Of a DNA stretch of 64,000 nt, positions 42,688 through 55,554 are shown one piece after another. How positions within the stretch are numbered: position 1 is the first letter of the stretch; every line of letters begins with the position of its first letter. The notes under the pieces were generated by a model, which ran no database searches, was not told where the DNA came from, and saw nothing but the letters and a program-made list of their open reading frames with translations. This DNA is from Marasmius tenuissimus (Eukaryota; Basidiomycota; Agaricomycetes; Agaricales; Marasmiaceae), in the NCBI GenBank assembly GCA_029532415.1, contig JAQOTA010000050.1, forward strand, positions 3,658,001 to 3,722,000. The letters run 5' to 3'. Position numbers and translations under genes: made by a program.

Positions 42688-45600
42688 TTACACAGTTTCT
42701 TCGGCTACAAGGTTTTCCGCACTACCGTCTTCCTGTTCATCGTCTTCCGCGTTACCCGAACCAGTTCCCTTGAATTTCTGGTCTTCAGCCGCCATCGTAA
42801 GATTGGTTTGGTAATGCGAACTGGTCTCCGTCTTGGTGATCTCCCTAAGCGCCATCGTGGCATACGAAGCTGTGCCTAATTGGAGATGTATTTGAAGAGC
42901 CATGAATTTTCCGTCTTCGGAGATGACAGGCGCATCAAACCCGAGCAACTTGTCCTCATCGGCCTGGGCCAACGGAACATCGGGGTCTGTGTACCGCAGC
43001 ACGGACCAACTCATCTCCTTCGGAAGATGGAGAATTGCTCGGTAAGAGCCCCCTAACGTGTAGTCTCTGCGTAAGACATCGTTAGGAACTGCGATCGCCA
43101 ACAATATGAACCCAACCTTACTTTTGCTTTCTAACAAAGTTGTTAGGATCGAGACCATCCATTTCCAGGAATTCTTTGTATCGTTCTCCAAGCTTGCCGC
43201 CAGGATATGCAACGTCGGTCCCGGGAAGAGGCATTATGACGTCGAATATGGTATAATTCTTGAGATCCTCTTCCGTTAAAGTCTTTATACGGGGCGGCGT
43301 CCAAGGTTTCCGATTCTGCTTCTTCTTTTGTCGGTTGGAGACAGGTTCATCTACGAAGAATAATTAGGAGGAACAGGATCACTACAGATAACTCCTCACT
43401 CGTCTCATTAGTATCCATGTCTTCATCTTGATTATGGTTGCCCTCTTCGGTTGCTTCCTGCTCAACGTCGAAAACGAGGTCGCCCACCACCGGTTGATCA
43501 GCCCCATACATCCGAATGCGCTCCGAAACGATAGCATTCCACACATATGATTGGTATGCGTGTACATACATCAACCGGAGGTTACGTGGGATCTACGAGA
43601 TGATTGAACAACGGAGATACCCAAGCAGATCCAGCGAAATATGCTTACGGTCGAAAGAGCCCCCATAGCATTACGCGTGTCCCCATTTTGTTTCTTGTAG
43701 CTCTCAAGAATGCACCTTTCCGCGACAACCCGTCGTGGCATCAACGAAAGAGCCTTGTCGAGATTCTTTTCTACCAGCCATGCATTACGAGCGGCTTCTA
43801 CCTCGGGATGCTCTCCATACCGGGTTTGGAGAATGAGAGACACGGCCCTATGCCAGTCACCCTTCAGCAAAGCAAGTCCGATTGCATGTGTCGGAACCGA
43901 CGCGGTTCCAAATCGTTGCATACCTGCAAGACATAAATCTCAGTCAGTATCCACAACAGAATGAATGGGTGACAAACCGTAGTAGTTAATGAAACCATTG
44001 GTCTTAACAATATTTAGCGCCTTGTCAACCGTCTCTGTGGTGTCGACTTGAACATTCCTGCGTGGGTATTAGCATTCGGAAGGGCTATGGGCTTATTTCC
44101 AGATGATGCACCGAAGAGTGATAACAAAGCCGTTCCCCTTCAGGAGCCCGAGTTCCAAACTCGCTTTCCGGTATACGAGGTCTGCAATTCTAACTCCTCT
44201 CTCTCCTCTTTGGCGGAGAGCATCAGTAGGTGACTTCCGCGCAGATATGCCATTTGCTAGTCTCCAAACGTCTTCAACGGTTTTGTTACCACGCTTGAGT
44301 GAGACGCGTTGTACTGTTACACCGCGTTTGTCTTTTGTCCCGGCGACTGCGAGATCTTTGACGTTGACGTGAAGAGTACGAGCGAAATAAGAGAGCGCGT
44401 CTTGGGTGTCACGGTTGGTCTTCTGCAGGGTAAAGTGGATGTATGGAGGGTATGTTCCGCGACCTCCCTGGTCACCGGAAGAAGCTTTCCCGTCTGCGAG
44501 TAGGATATTTTAGCTCGAGCGTGGTACAGGTCGGGCAACTAACGCACCCCTCCTGTCCCCTCTTCCACCGCGTCGTCCCCACTTGATGACAATCCGAGAA
44601 CCATCTGGATTTGTTCCTGAAGTGTCTGTTTCTGTGTCTAGTTTCCCTTTGAAAAGGTCACGAATGACCTTGTGGAAAGCAGTTCTGGTGTCTTTGGACT
44701 CGAAAGGCTGCAAACACGTTGTCAGGAAATGAAGGAAACGTACAGCGCTTGAAAAGGCACCTCTGAGACCACCTTTCGATGATCTTCCCTCCCAGAACCA
44801 CCTCTCCCACCGCCCCTACCGCCGCGTCCACGCACACGATCTCTCCCACGGCCTCCACGTCCTCTCCCAGAGCTCGACGAGCTAGTTTCTTGAGGCTCCG
44901 GTGCGGGTGCCGCCGGGGTATCTTCCGACGCGCCAGCCTCTTTCGGGGCGCGTCCACCCCATCCACTGTCGCTCACTCTGGGAGGCTCTGGCCCTTGTAA
45001 GAACATCTCCTTGAGTTGAGCTATTGATGTCTCTGATAGATATGGAGCGAGCTTCGTGTTGAACGTCTCGGGCCACGGGTTCTTAGGATCTTCTGGAGGT
45101 TCTGCCTTCGCAGCTTCTGGTTGAGCAGGAGGTTCAGTTCCTTTGCTCTCTTCTGTCTCCGCTTTTTTGTCGGTGTCGGCCGTTTCAATACCCTGCATGG
45201 GTTCGTCTCCATTTTGTTGTGTCGATCCTGAAGTCGAAGGCTCCTCTTGATCTTCAGCAGCAACAGCATTTTTCTTCGAAGAATCGGGTTTTGCGAGAGA
45301 TTTTAGGTGAATGACGTTCCCATCGAGATCGACTTCGTATACTAGAAAGTCTGTAAACCTATAAAAGCGATCATATATATCCAGTCAAGCCAAACGGACA
45401 AAGAGAAACGCACCTCTGCTTGATAATACCTTCAATTTTCGATACGCCCTTCCCAACATACTCCGAGATCCCAACATCGCTTTCCATAAAATTGAGTGGC
45501 CGTCCAGCTTCAGCGACAGGAAGCGGAGTGCCTAGCAAGGCATGGCTTGGAGGAAGGACGTGAACTGGTTGTTCATCATCAAGAACACTCTCCTCGGTCA

Positions 45601-45715
45601 CGGTTACCTCAGTGGTTGAAGTCTTGGTGTCAGTCTCGGATTCAATCTTGGGTCGTTTGGCGTCGCGTTCGAGTTCTGCGTCGTCGTGTTCTCGTTCTCG
45701 GGTAGAGGAAGACAT
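42688..45715 (-). CDS. PUS7: Multisubstrate pseudouridine synthase 7 (TruD family)
   Basis: TruD-type pseudouridine synthase acting on tRNA, U2 snRNA and mRNA. Nine exons: 45715-45414, 45358-44761, 44707-44548, 44493-44112, 44057-43978, 43923-43649, 43592-43400, 43350-43122, 43066-42688; 865 aa. The TruD motifs are present: [20 protein letters not shown] containing the catalytic Asp, [14 protein letters not shown], and [39 protein letters not shown] and [20 protein letters not shown] lie near the C-terminus. An RGG-rich block of about 35 residues, encoded around 44775-44885, interrupts the N-terminal part, with a second shorter [11 protein letters not shown] after the intron at 44760-44708. 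This makes the protein longer than yeast Pus7 (676 aa). Confidence 0.9.
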
Positions 45716-45879
45716 GGAGAGTCAAGATCAAAGTCCAAGCTGAAGAATTTTTTCACAGCCACGAGTTCGAGCGCCAATCTTGGGCAACAATCGACCCGAT
45801 CATCTTGGAGCCATGCGGCAGGTGAGTTCAAGTTGTCCATCCATCGTATTTACTTCTACTTCTCTAAGCTTTCTAGGCT

Positions 45880-47464
<1,585 letters not shown>

Positions 47465-47844
47465 TGTCTATGATGTGCGGGGAAAGAAGGAAGTAAGGAA
47501 GTAGGTGTCTAACTCTCTTACCAGATTGCGCCATCTTAAATATCCTGGAGATTCAATGAACTCCAGTGGATTGCTAATCGAAAGTGCTCAGTAAGCAGCT
47601 CTCCCAAGCTCGCCCCCTCCGACCCGGAAGTTTACACCGGGTATAATCATGCCGGTTGTTGGATTCCATAAGTACCTTTGACGTACTTAGGAGTTTCGTC
47701 CACGAGGAGGATCGCAAGGCTGTCGATGAAAGACGCGAGCTTTTGGAACGGTGATCACGGAGGGGTGGAGGCAAGGAGCTGGTAGGGAGTCAAATTAATT
47801 GAGCTGCCTGCCGGGGTCGAGCGTCTCTTTTTCTTCTTACCGCG

Positions 47845-48806
47845 ATGTCCTCACCTCACCTCCAAACGTACGGCACACGAGCTCAAAAACATGCAAATCC
47901 AGCTGCAAAACTTCTTCTCGAAACGATGGAACGCAAGCGATCAAACTTGGCCGTTAGCGTCGATGTCACCAAATCCTCCGACTTTCTATCCATCATCGAT
48001 GCAGTGGGCCTTACGTGTGTCTCGTCAAGGCAAATGGCTTCTCCCTCCGTTCCTGTGGAATCTAATTTTTGAAACCACCTCCGACTTGAAGACACATATC
48101 GATATCCTTGAAGACTTTGATCCAAGTATTATCGGAAAACTACAAGAGTTGAGCAAAAAGCACGATTTCGTGATCTTCGAGGACCGGAAATTCGCCGATA
48201 TCGGTATGTGTATCCCTCTTTTCACATCTGGGCGCCTATTCTGAATCGCGTCGACCATCAGGCAACACCGTCGCGCTCCAATACTCGAGCGGTGTGTACC
48301 GCATCGCGAGCTGGTCCCATATAACCAACGCACATCCAGTCCCTGGTCCGTCCATCGTTGCAGGCCTGGCCTCCGTCGGACTACCGCTCGGTCGCGGTCT
48401 TCTCCTCCTCGCCGAAATGAGCACAAAAGGCGCACTCACCGTTGGTACATACACCGAAGAAGCGGTTCGCATGGCTAGGGACAACCGTGACTTTGTGATT
48501 GGGTTCATCGCGCAGAGGCGGATGGAGGAAGTCGGCGTCACCACCGCCGATGAAGGTTCTCAGAGCAAGGACGATTTCTTGATATTGAGCCCTGGTGTGG
48601 GTCTGGACGTTAAAGGCGACGGGATGGGTCAGCAGTATCGAACTCCCCGCGAAGTTGTGTTGGAATCAGGGTGTGATGTGATCATCGTAGGAAGAGGGGT
48701 CTATGGCAAGGATCCTTCTGCTACGGATGCTATTCGCGCTCAGGCTATTCGGTATAAGGAGGCCGGTTGGAAAGCTTATGAGGAAAGAGTAGCGTTGAAC
48801 AAATGA
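47845..48806 (+). CDS. URA3: Orotidine 5'-phosphate decarboxylase, apparently frameshifted in exon 1
   Basis: Final enzyme of UMP synthesis. Exons 47845-48029, 48092-48203, 48262-48806. Conserved segments are [27 protein letters not shown], the catalytic [66 protein letters not shown] and [11 protein letters not shown]. Near 48008 the conserved [11 protein letters not shown] is split: DAVG is in one frame and PYVCLVK in the next, as if one base were missing (exon 1 is 185 nt, not 186). The Lys of VKTHID binds substrate, so this stretch cannot be spliced out. The following intron (48030-48091) would have a GC donor (AAG/GCAAAT). The rest of the gene is intact and well conserved. Confidence 0.88.
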
Positions 48807-49252
48807 GCACAATGTTGTAGTTTTTGGTGTGGTTTTGGTACAGTTACAATTGTATATGGTGTATCTATGAATGTCGCATAAAGATGCATAAAGATATTGT
48901 ATGTGTATCAAGAAATGAGTCGGTGCTCGTCCATCGTCTGTGTGATGAAAGGATTTGTATGAGCGTGTAGATGTATTTTGGGGGTATTGAGTTGTGGCCG
49001 CGTCTGGCGGCCTGGTATATGGTAGAGAGCGTTGTGGAAAGGAGCGCAGGCATGGAAGGACCGCTGATAGCCAGGCATTGGAGGGCAAGCTCGCTCTAGG
49101 CAGCAAAGGACGCGTTTTTCGCGTCCCACGTGATGAATGTTCGACATTGGAATGTCGTCTGATAGCGTCGACACACGCGCCAAAGGCGGACTATAGGATA
49201 TGTGTCGGAATGATGAAGGTGGAGGTGACTCCCAAAAAACCCGTAGACTTGA
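48807..49252. other. Convergent intergenic region
   Basis: 3' flanks of URA3 and of the small Ser-rich protein gene. No other feature recognised. Confidence 0.5.
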
Positions 49253-49492
49253 TTAGAGGCCCTTCAAAAACTTTTTGAAGCCAGAAGAGATGGATGAGGA
49301 TGAGGATGATGAATCCCGTTTCTGGTTGGCTTTGTTCGAGGGACGGAAGAGCTGGAAGACCTGCTCGTATGTTTCATGAGTCTCTCGTGGGTGTTGTTGA
49401 GCAGGGATGAACAGGCCGAAAGCGCTGTAGGTTTCCTCGTGTGCAGAGGTGTTGTAGAGGGAGAATGCAGATGCGCTGGCAGAGTAAGACAT
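49253..49492 (-). CDS. Small Ser-rich hypothetical protein
   Basis: Single-exon 79-codon gene starting MSYSASASAFSLYN. It contains a Ser run followed by the basic, amphipathic end SGFKKFLKGL. No family recognised; it has no signal peptide and no CaaX box, so it is not a pheromone precursor. Support comes from a clear TATAAAA at 49611-49605, 113 bp before the ATG, and protein-like composition. An in-frame ATG 51 nt upstream (49543) is possible but lies where the 5'UTR would be expected. Confidence 0.5.
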   Translation of the reverse strand: MSYSASASAFSLYNTSAHEETYSAFGLFIPAQQHPRETHETYEQVFQLFRPSNKANQKRDSSSSSSSISSGFKKFLKGL

Positions 49493-50133
49493 TGTAGTGA
49501 GGATTGGTGAGGAGATGCAGTAGAATGCGAGAGAGGACTTCAAGTCAAGAGATTTGCGGTGAGTGAGTGGTTGATGATTTAGAACATGCTGGCAGCGCTT
49601 GGTTTTATACGTTCAACATGGATGGGCGGATTGGTTCCTTGCGATTTGCGTTGTGGAAATAATTACCATAATAGGTAAGCTGTAACCAAAACGGGTGACA
49701 GTTGTCATAGAAGCCAGTTGACTACGTAGCCATGTTTGGCGTTGCTTTCCGTTTGCCTTGCCGACCAATGTCTTCTCAATTCCTCTTGTGGTAATTTTTC
49801 TTTGGCGAGAGCATGATTTTGGGCAACTCCTACCGCTCATCCTCGCGTCCAACGCCCGTTTCAACCCAATACGTCCGCGAGCGCGCACTGGCGGGACTGA
49901 GCAAACGGAAAGTTCTCGGTAACAGGCAGCGATAACGATTGATGCTAGTACTGAAAGAGTACAACGTATACTCTCGTCCCACATGCTTTACTAGTCTATG
50001 TACAAGGTAGCAAGTGTGCCATCTTTCAACGTTGTGGGTGCCCGGAATGAAGAGAATTGCGCAAGTCGACGGGTGCCTTGCAACAGGAACGACGGACGAT
50101 CTCGAATAGGAACCAGGTCGGGAAGCACACAAA
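49493..50133. other. Intergenic, promoter of the small Ser-rich gene
   Basis: Carries the TATAAAA box at 49611-49605 and the 3' flank of the Plp1 gene. Nothing else recognised. Confidence 0.45.
49605..49611 (-). promoter_or_regulatory. TATA box of the small Ser-rich gene
   Basis: TATAAAA on the minus strand within CGTATAAAACC, 113 bp upstream of the start codon at 49492. Confidence 0.45.
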
Positions 50134-51152
50134 TCACAGGTCGAATTCGTCGTCGTCGTCGTTCTTTTGACTTGTATTTGAGACCTTGTACAAGAGATCC
50201 TTGCCTTGATCTGGTTTATGGATGACGCCTGCCAAAGAAAGCAAAAGTGAGTTCCTCTTGTATTTCAACAAGCTTGCACAAGCTCACCGCTGACAGCTAA
50301 ACGTAGCTCAAGCGTTGCCGTTGTGAACGCATCGTCGTTCCCCAGTTCCTCGAATCCGATCAATCTAAAGCGAGTATCAATGGTCCATGTGAGTATCTTC
50401 GAACGGGGATCTCACTCACCTATCCTTAGTGACACCCTTCACGAAACAAATCACACACGGCAGAACTTTGATTCCAAGTCTTTCTACCAGCCAAGGTATG
50501 TTCTCTACAAAGACTCTGCTGAACCGGGTGTTGTGGTATTTCGGGGCAAGTTTCTGTGGTTGATCCGTCAATACACCATGCGTGTTCCCCATTCGTGACG
50601 CACGTACGGCAAGATGCTTGTCCATTATCTCGCATCTCTTGAACTTGGTGTGGTAGAAATGGATCACAACCTTCGGTTCATGGCTATCGGACAACGAGAA
50701 ACGAAGGTCAGCATTCTCTCCAAGTTCCGACCCAATTCGAACCACAACCCACTTACGCAGTGATCCTGACAACCTCTTTTTCATCCGTTAATTCTGTATA
50801 CTGCCCATAATTATTGTCCTTCATATGCTGTATCTTTTGCATCCTTGCTTGAGCGATCAACATCTTCCACAAGGCAAACACGAGGACGAAACAGCTTCGA
50901 CTCACTCTCGTTGCAAAATTGCCAATCCCTGCTCTCGTATCGCGGCGTTGTCATCGTTCTCTATCTCCGCTTCCAGCTCTGCAAAAATCGCGTCGTCATC
51001 GTCCAGTTCATAGTCATCATCTGTACGTTTGCTTCGTCCTCCAGGTTGGTTGGGTTCTACAAGTCGTGAAGCGAGTGATGCGATTTTGGGATTGCTAGAT
51101 CAGGTATTTGAACGCCAATGGTAGAATAGCACGAGTGTGAGTACCTGTCCAT
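50134..51152 (-). CDS. PLP1: Phosducin-like thioredoxin-fold protein (Plp1/TXNDC9)
   Basis: Co-chaperone of the CCT chaperonin in tubulin and actin folding. Seven exons: 51152-51145, 51094-50906, 50843-50757, 50683-50608, 50553-50420, 50364-50288, 50228-50134; 221 aa. The N-terminus is helical and acidic (RTDDDYELDDDDAIFAELEA). EMQKIQHMKDNNYGQYTELT leads into the thioredoxin fold with VVIHFYHTKFKRCEIMDKHL (single Cys at the active-site position, no CxxC). VENIPWLVERLGIKVLPCVI and LIGFEELGNDDAFTTATLEL follow, then an acidic C-terminal tail. The first coding exon is only 8 nt (ATGGACAG). Head-to-head with DOM34, start codons 114 bp apart. Confidence 0.9.
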
Positions 51153-51266
51153 GAGTTTGCAAATCAGGAATTCAGAAGATGGAGGTCGTGTCGAGGTCGT
51201 GGGTGTATGAAATGAAGATGATAGGCGCTGGTACCGGCAATTCTTTCCACCAAAACTGTCATCGTC

Positions 51267-52887
51267 ATGAAGCTCCTCGGTAAATTCGTCGACAAGCACG
51301 GTGCAGCAAGTACCTGGTTCCTACTCGATCGTGGATCCCTACTGACTTGATATAAAGGGCCATGTAAATCTATTACCAGAAGACGACGAAGATATGTGGC
51401 ATTTGTATAATCTCATCCAAGAAGGGGATTCTGTCAGGGCAGGAGCCATTCGGTAAGTATGTAACCCTCACGTCCAATCATACCAAGGTTTTACAAATAC
51501 CACTGCCAGTCGAGTACAGAAAACATCAAACACCGGGTCCATCGATTCCCAACGCATCCGTCTTAAACTAACGCTTCAAGTAACTCGAGTCGAATTCTCT
51601 TCTTTCTCCTCTGGAGAAGCCAACCAAGCAGCAGGATCATCTGCAGAAGCTGGATCATCGGCCAACGCCTCCACCGCATCTTTGCAGATTTCAGGTCGAG
51701 TCATATCCGAAAACCCCCACGTCAAGCTCGGTGCATTCCACACTCTCGATATCGAGGCTAATCGGGATGTACGGATAGAAAAATCGGATGGTTGGGATAG
51801 CGTCGCTATCTCTAGGGTAGAGGAATCGGTTGTACCAGGGCGGGGAGCCGAGGTCGGTGCCGTAGTTTGCGGAGAGGGAACAGCAGCTTTTTGTCTGCTG
51901 TCGGAACATATGACGTTGGTGGCTCATCGAATATCGGTTTCGATTCCTCGCAAGGCAGCGGCGTCAGGAACGTCTCAGCATGAGAAGGCGTTGACGAAGT
52001 TTTATGGGACCCTGTTTGATGCGTTTTTGAGGCATATACCGTATGCGAATGTTGGGTTGAAGGCGATCGTCATTGCAAGTCCGGGATGGGTAAGGGATAG
52101 CGTCTATGACTACATGCTACAAGAAGCGGGCAAGAGAGGGGACAAAGCATTGCAGAGGGCATTGAAGGAGAAGGGAGTGAAGGTGCATGTCAGTAGCCCT
52201 CACGTTCACAGTCTAGTTGAAGTTCTGCGGAGCCCGCAGGTGAGTTGACTTGCACTCATTCTTCATACGTAAATTCTAATCGCCTGATATTCACCCCAGA
52301 TCGCGAACCAGCTGAAGGAAACGAAATTTGCGAGGGAGGGGATCACACTAGACAAGTGCGTCGTATTCATATCGTCAGTGGCGAACATATCATGAACGCG
52401 AGTTTTTTAAGGTTCCACAAAATGCTTGCTACCGACGAACTTCGAGCTTGGTACGGCCCCGAGCACGTCGTGTTGGCCTCCGACAGAGGTGCCATCGGAA
52501 CCCTCCTGATATCAGACGATCTGTTCCGGTGCGTGTTCACATCATCTGGTTCTTCCCCCCCAGGATCTCATTTTGCGCTGCATAGATCGAGCAATCCGGA
52601 AACACGCAAGAAATACGTTGCACTCACGGAAGCAGTACAACAAAAGGGCGGAGAAGTCGTCATATTTTCGAGTATGCACGAATCGGGACAACGTATGTGT
52701 CTCGATTACTCCCAACACCCGAAGTACTCACAATGATGATTCCATGACAGAGCTCAATCAACTGAGCGGAATCGCAGCCATCCTTACGTTCCCTCTGGAT
52801 GTTGAAGTCGTAGAAGCTGAAGAGCGGGAAGCAGAAGAAGAGCGTAAAAGAAAGGAAGCGGAGGGAGCAGAGGGAGAGGAAGGCTAG
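51267..52887 (+). CDS. DOM34: Ribosome rescue factor Dom34/Pelota
   Basis: eRF1-related factor that, with Hbs1, splits stalled ribosomes in no-go and non-stop decay. Seven exons: 51267-51305, 51358-51452, 51510-52239, 52300-52355, 52412-52528, 52586-52692, 52751-52887; 426 aa. Family landmarks include [111 protein letters not shown] and [13 protein letters not shown]. Intron 1 (51306-51357) has a GC donor in perfect GCAAGT context; no GT donor gives a correct frame. The C-terminal acidic tail is typical. Confidence 0.93.
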
Positions 52888-52937
52888 AGGTTACGTTAAG
52901 CGCTGATCAAAGCGCTTGTTTCTCGATGTAGCTTCCG

Positions 52938-52945
52938 TGACGTCA
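52938..52945. promoter_or_regulatory. CRE-type TGACGTCA palindrome upstream of photolyase
   Basis: A perfect TGACGTCA sits 126 bp before the photolyase start codon and 50 bp after the DOM34 stop. It is the consensus site of Atf/CREB bZIP factors, which mediate stress responses in fungi. Regulation is inferred. Confidence 0.4.
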
Positions 52946-53070
52946 CGAGGACCCTTTCTGTTTCGCTCGATCGAAGACTTTATAATGGGTCAACACAAGG
53001 TCATAAAAGAGCAATGCTCAGATTTAGCCTGTCACCATTTCGACCCCGCCCTTTATTCTCTCTCTCAACT

Positions 53071-55305
53071 ATGGCAAAACGTTCGAGATCACCCAGTGTC
53101 AGTAGGGCAGAGTCTCCGACGAAGAAGAATCGTCCTACATCTTCAGTCTCTTTTCCGCACAGAAAAGTGGCGACGGCTCAAGCTGCTGCTGCTGTTGACG
53201 CAGACCCTCCCCTTCACAAACTCAACCAAGCCGTCAAAGACGGTGTCAAGTCGCCTAAGAAGGGCGAGGCCGTCGTGTATTGGATGAGAATGTGTGATAT
53301 GCGAAGTCAGTCTTCCCCTTTGCGTCGCGTTTTGAAGCTCGTTCTGAATGAGTCACAGTCTCAGACAACACAGCGCTTTCTATGGCCTCGGAGAAAGCAA
53401 AGTCGGACAAAGTTCCCCTAGTGGTCGTTTTCTTGTTCTCTCCTCAAGATTACATCGCCCACGACCGTGGTGCACGCAGGATAGACTTTGTTATCCGTAA
53501 CCTCAATAGTTTAAAGGTACGCACAATAGTTCCATCACGGAATATTCCAGTCCTGACAAACTATTCAGGACGCCCTTTCAAAGTTGAATATCCCTCTTCA
53601 TACCATCACACACGACGTGCGCAAGACTTTGCCCCAAGCAATCATCTCACTCCTGACCGACCTGTCCTCCACGAGTCTATATGCAAATATCGAATACGAG
53701 GTCGACGAAATGCGAAGAGACATGAAAGTCTGTGCCCTAGCCAAGGAGAAGGGAATCAAGGCAACATTCGTGCACGACAAGTGTGTTATTGAACCCGGAT
53801 TAATACTGAATAAGGAGAAGAAAGCATACGCGGTGAGCAGCTCCCTTGGCTCAAGTTGAGTGCTATTCTTATATGCCCCCGATGCAGGTGTACAGTCCCT
53901 ATCAGAGGAATTGGCTAGCTACGCTGCACGATAAGCAAGATGAATACTTGCACGAGCGTCCCTATCCTGAGGCGAACGATGCCAAGGTCAAAGACAACAA
54001 GAAATTCTCCGCGCTATTCGATTCCGAAATACCAAAGGGCATCACCGGATTTGAGCTGGACGCTGAAGATACGAAAACAATGGAGAAAGTCTGGCCAGCT
54101 GGTGAGGATGTAGCGTCCCAGGTATGCCAACTCCGCTTAGTGTGAATCCTTACTGAGAAGATCGTCGCCTAGATGCTCGACCGCTTTCTGCATACCAAGT
54201 CGCGATCGAGTCAGATGGGTGCCGTGAGCCCGTTGGCTGAAGGAGCGGAGAAATCGGATAAGGCAAGCCGATTACTCAAATACGGCCAAGAACGAGACAA
54301 TGCAAATCGTGACACGACGAGTCGATTGAGGTTCGTAAAGGGTCTCCGTGGGGGGTGCGATACTGATCTTTGCCCACAGTCCTTATCTTGCTGCCGGTGT
54401 CATCTCAGCGAGAGCGTGTATACGTGCAACATTGACTATGCAAAAGTCGAAGAAAGTGGACGGGGGGAAAGAAACCGGCATCGGACGTTGGGTTCAGGAA
54501 GTCGCATGGCGAGATTTCTATGCGAATATCCTGGTGTCTTTCCCGAGAGTAAGCATGGGACGGCCATACATCGAAAAGTATGCAGCAGTGGTATGGGAGA
54601 ACCACCAAGAAGAAGGTGCGGGAGGTGGAGGGTATAGCGACGACGACCCCGACCCTGTAGGCCAAGGCACGGACGGCGAGATGCTGAAGCGTTGGAAGGA
54701 CGGGACGACAGGAGTGCCGATCGTTGACGCGGGGATGAGGTGCATAAAGGAGATGGGCTGGCTGCACAATCGTTTTAGGATGATTGTCGCCATGTTCTTG
54801 ACGAAGGACCTGATGATGGACTGGAGGGTGGGGGAGAGAGTGAGTATAGTGATTTTTCTTGTGTTTCAGTGCACTGATTAGCGCTCTAGTATTTCATGCA
54901 AAACTTGATTGATGGAGATTTGGCATCTAATAACGGAGGTTGGCAATGGAGCGCCAGCACTGGCGTCGATCCTGCTCCCTACTTCCGAATCTTCAACCCG
55001 TATATTCAGAGCAAGAAGGTTAGCGACAAGTCTTAACATACCAAATAGCGTACTCACCCATACATTTCAAGGCTGATCCCTCGGGCGAATTCATCAGACG
55101 CTTTGTCCCAGAATTATCCAAGCTCCGTGGGGATGGTACGTCTTACGCTGAGAAAGGTTCTATCTCGGACTGACGCTGTTAACTAGAAATACACGATCCG
55201 CCAGCATCTGTCGCAGACAAATTGGGCTACCCTCAACCGATTGTAAAGCATCATGAAGTAAAAGACCGCGCCCTGAGAAGATTCAAGAACCCGGGTGAAA
55301 AGTAG
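53071..55305 (+). CDS. PHR1: CPD photolyase (class I)
   Basis: Light-driven repair enzyme for cyclobutane pyrimidine dimers, FAD-dependent. Nine exons: 53071-53305, 53365-53516, 53569-53832, 53888-54121, 54173-54330, 54380-54839, 54890-55018, 55072-55135, 55187-55305; 604 aa. The N-terminus is basic and Ser-rich ([19 protein letters not shown]), suited to nuclear or mitochondrial targeting. The antenna domain starts at [13 protein letters not shown]. The catalytic domain shows [32 protein letters not shown], the FAD-binding [34 protein letters not shown], and [20 protein letters not shown] with the electron-transfer Trp region. All junctions are canonical GT-AG. Confidence 0.94.
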
Positions 55306-55545
55306 ATGATAATGACCACGGGCCCATGGGGCGAAAACCTAAAAGGACAGCCCGGCAAGTAAACGATGGAACATATATCATATACTGGAATGATTTAATT
55401 TGTAGTACCATACACACTGTAGGCGGAATCCATGAGAAATTTACGTGGTTGGACACGAGCGGCGAGCCGAAACGCGTCCGTGACATTCTCAGGTGATTAT
55501 TGTCACAGCGTGATTTCGTTTGTGTATTCGTGGGAGCGTGTTTGG

Positions 55546-55554
55546 AGCGTGTAG
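55546..55554 (+). repeat. Left 9-bp target-site duplication
   Basis: AGCGTGTAG immediately outside the left terminal inverted repeat; identical direct copy at 56328-56336. Confidence 0.8.
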
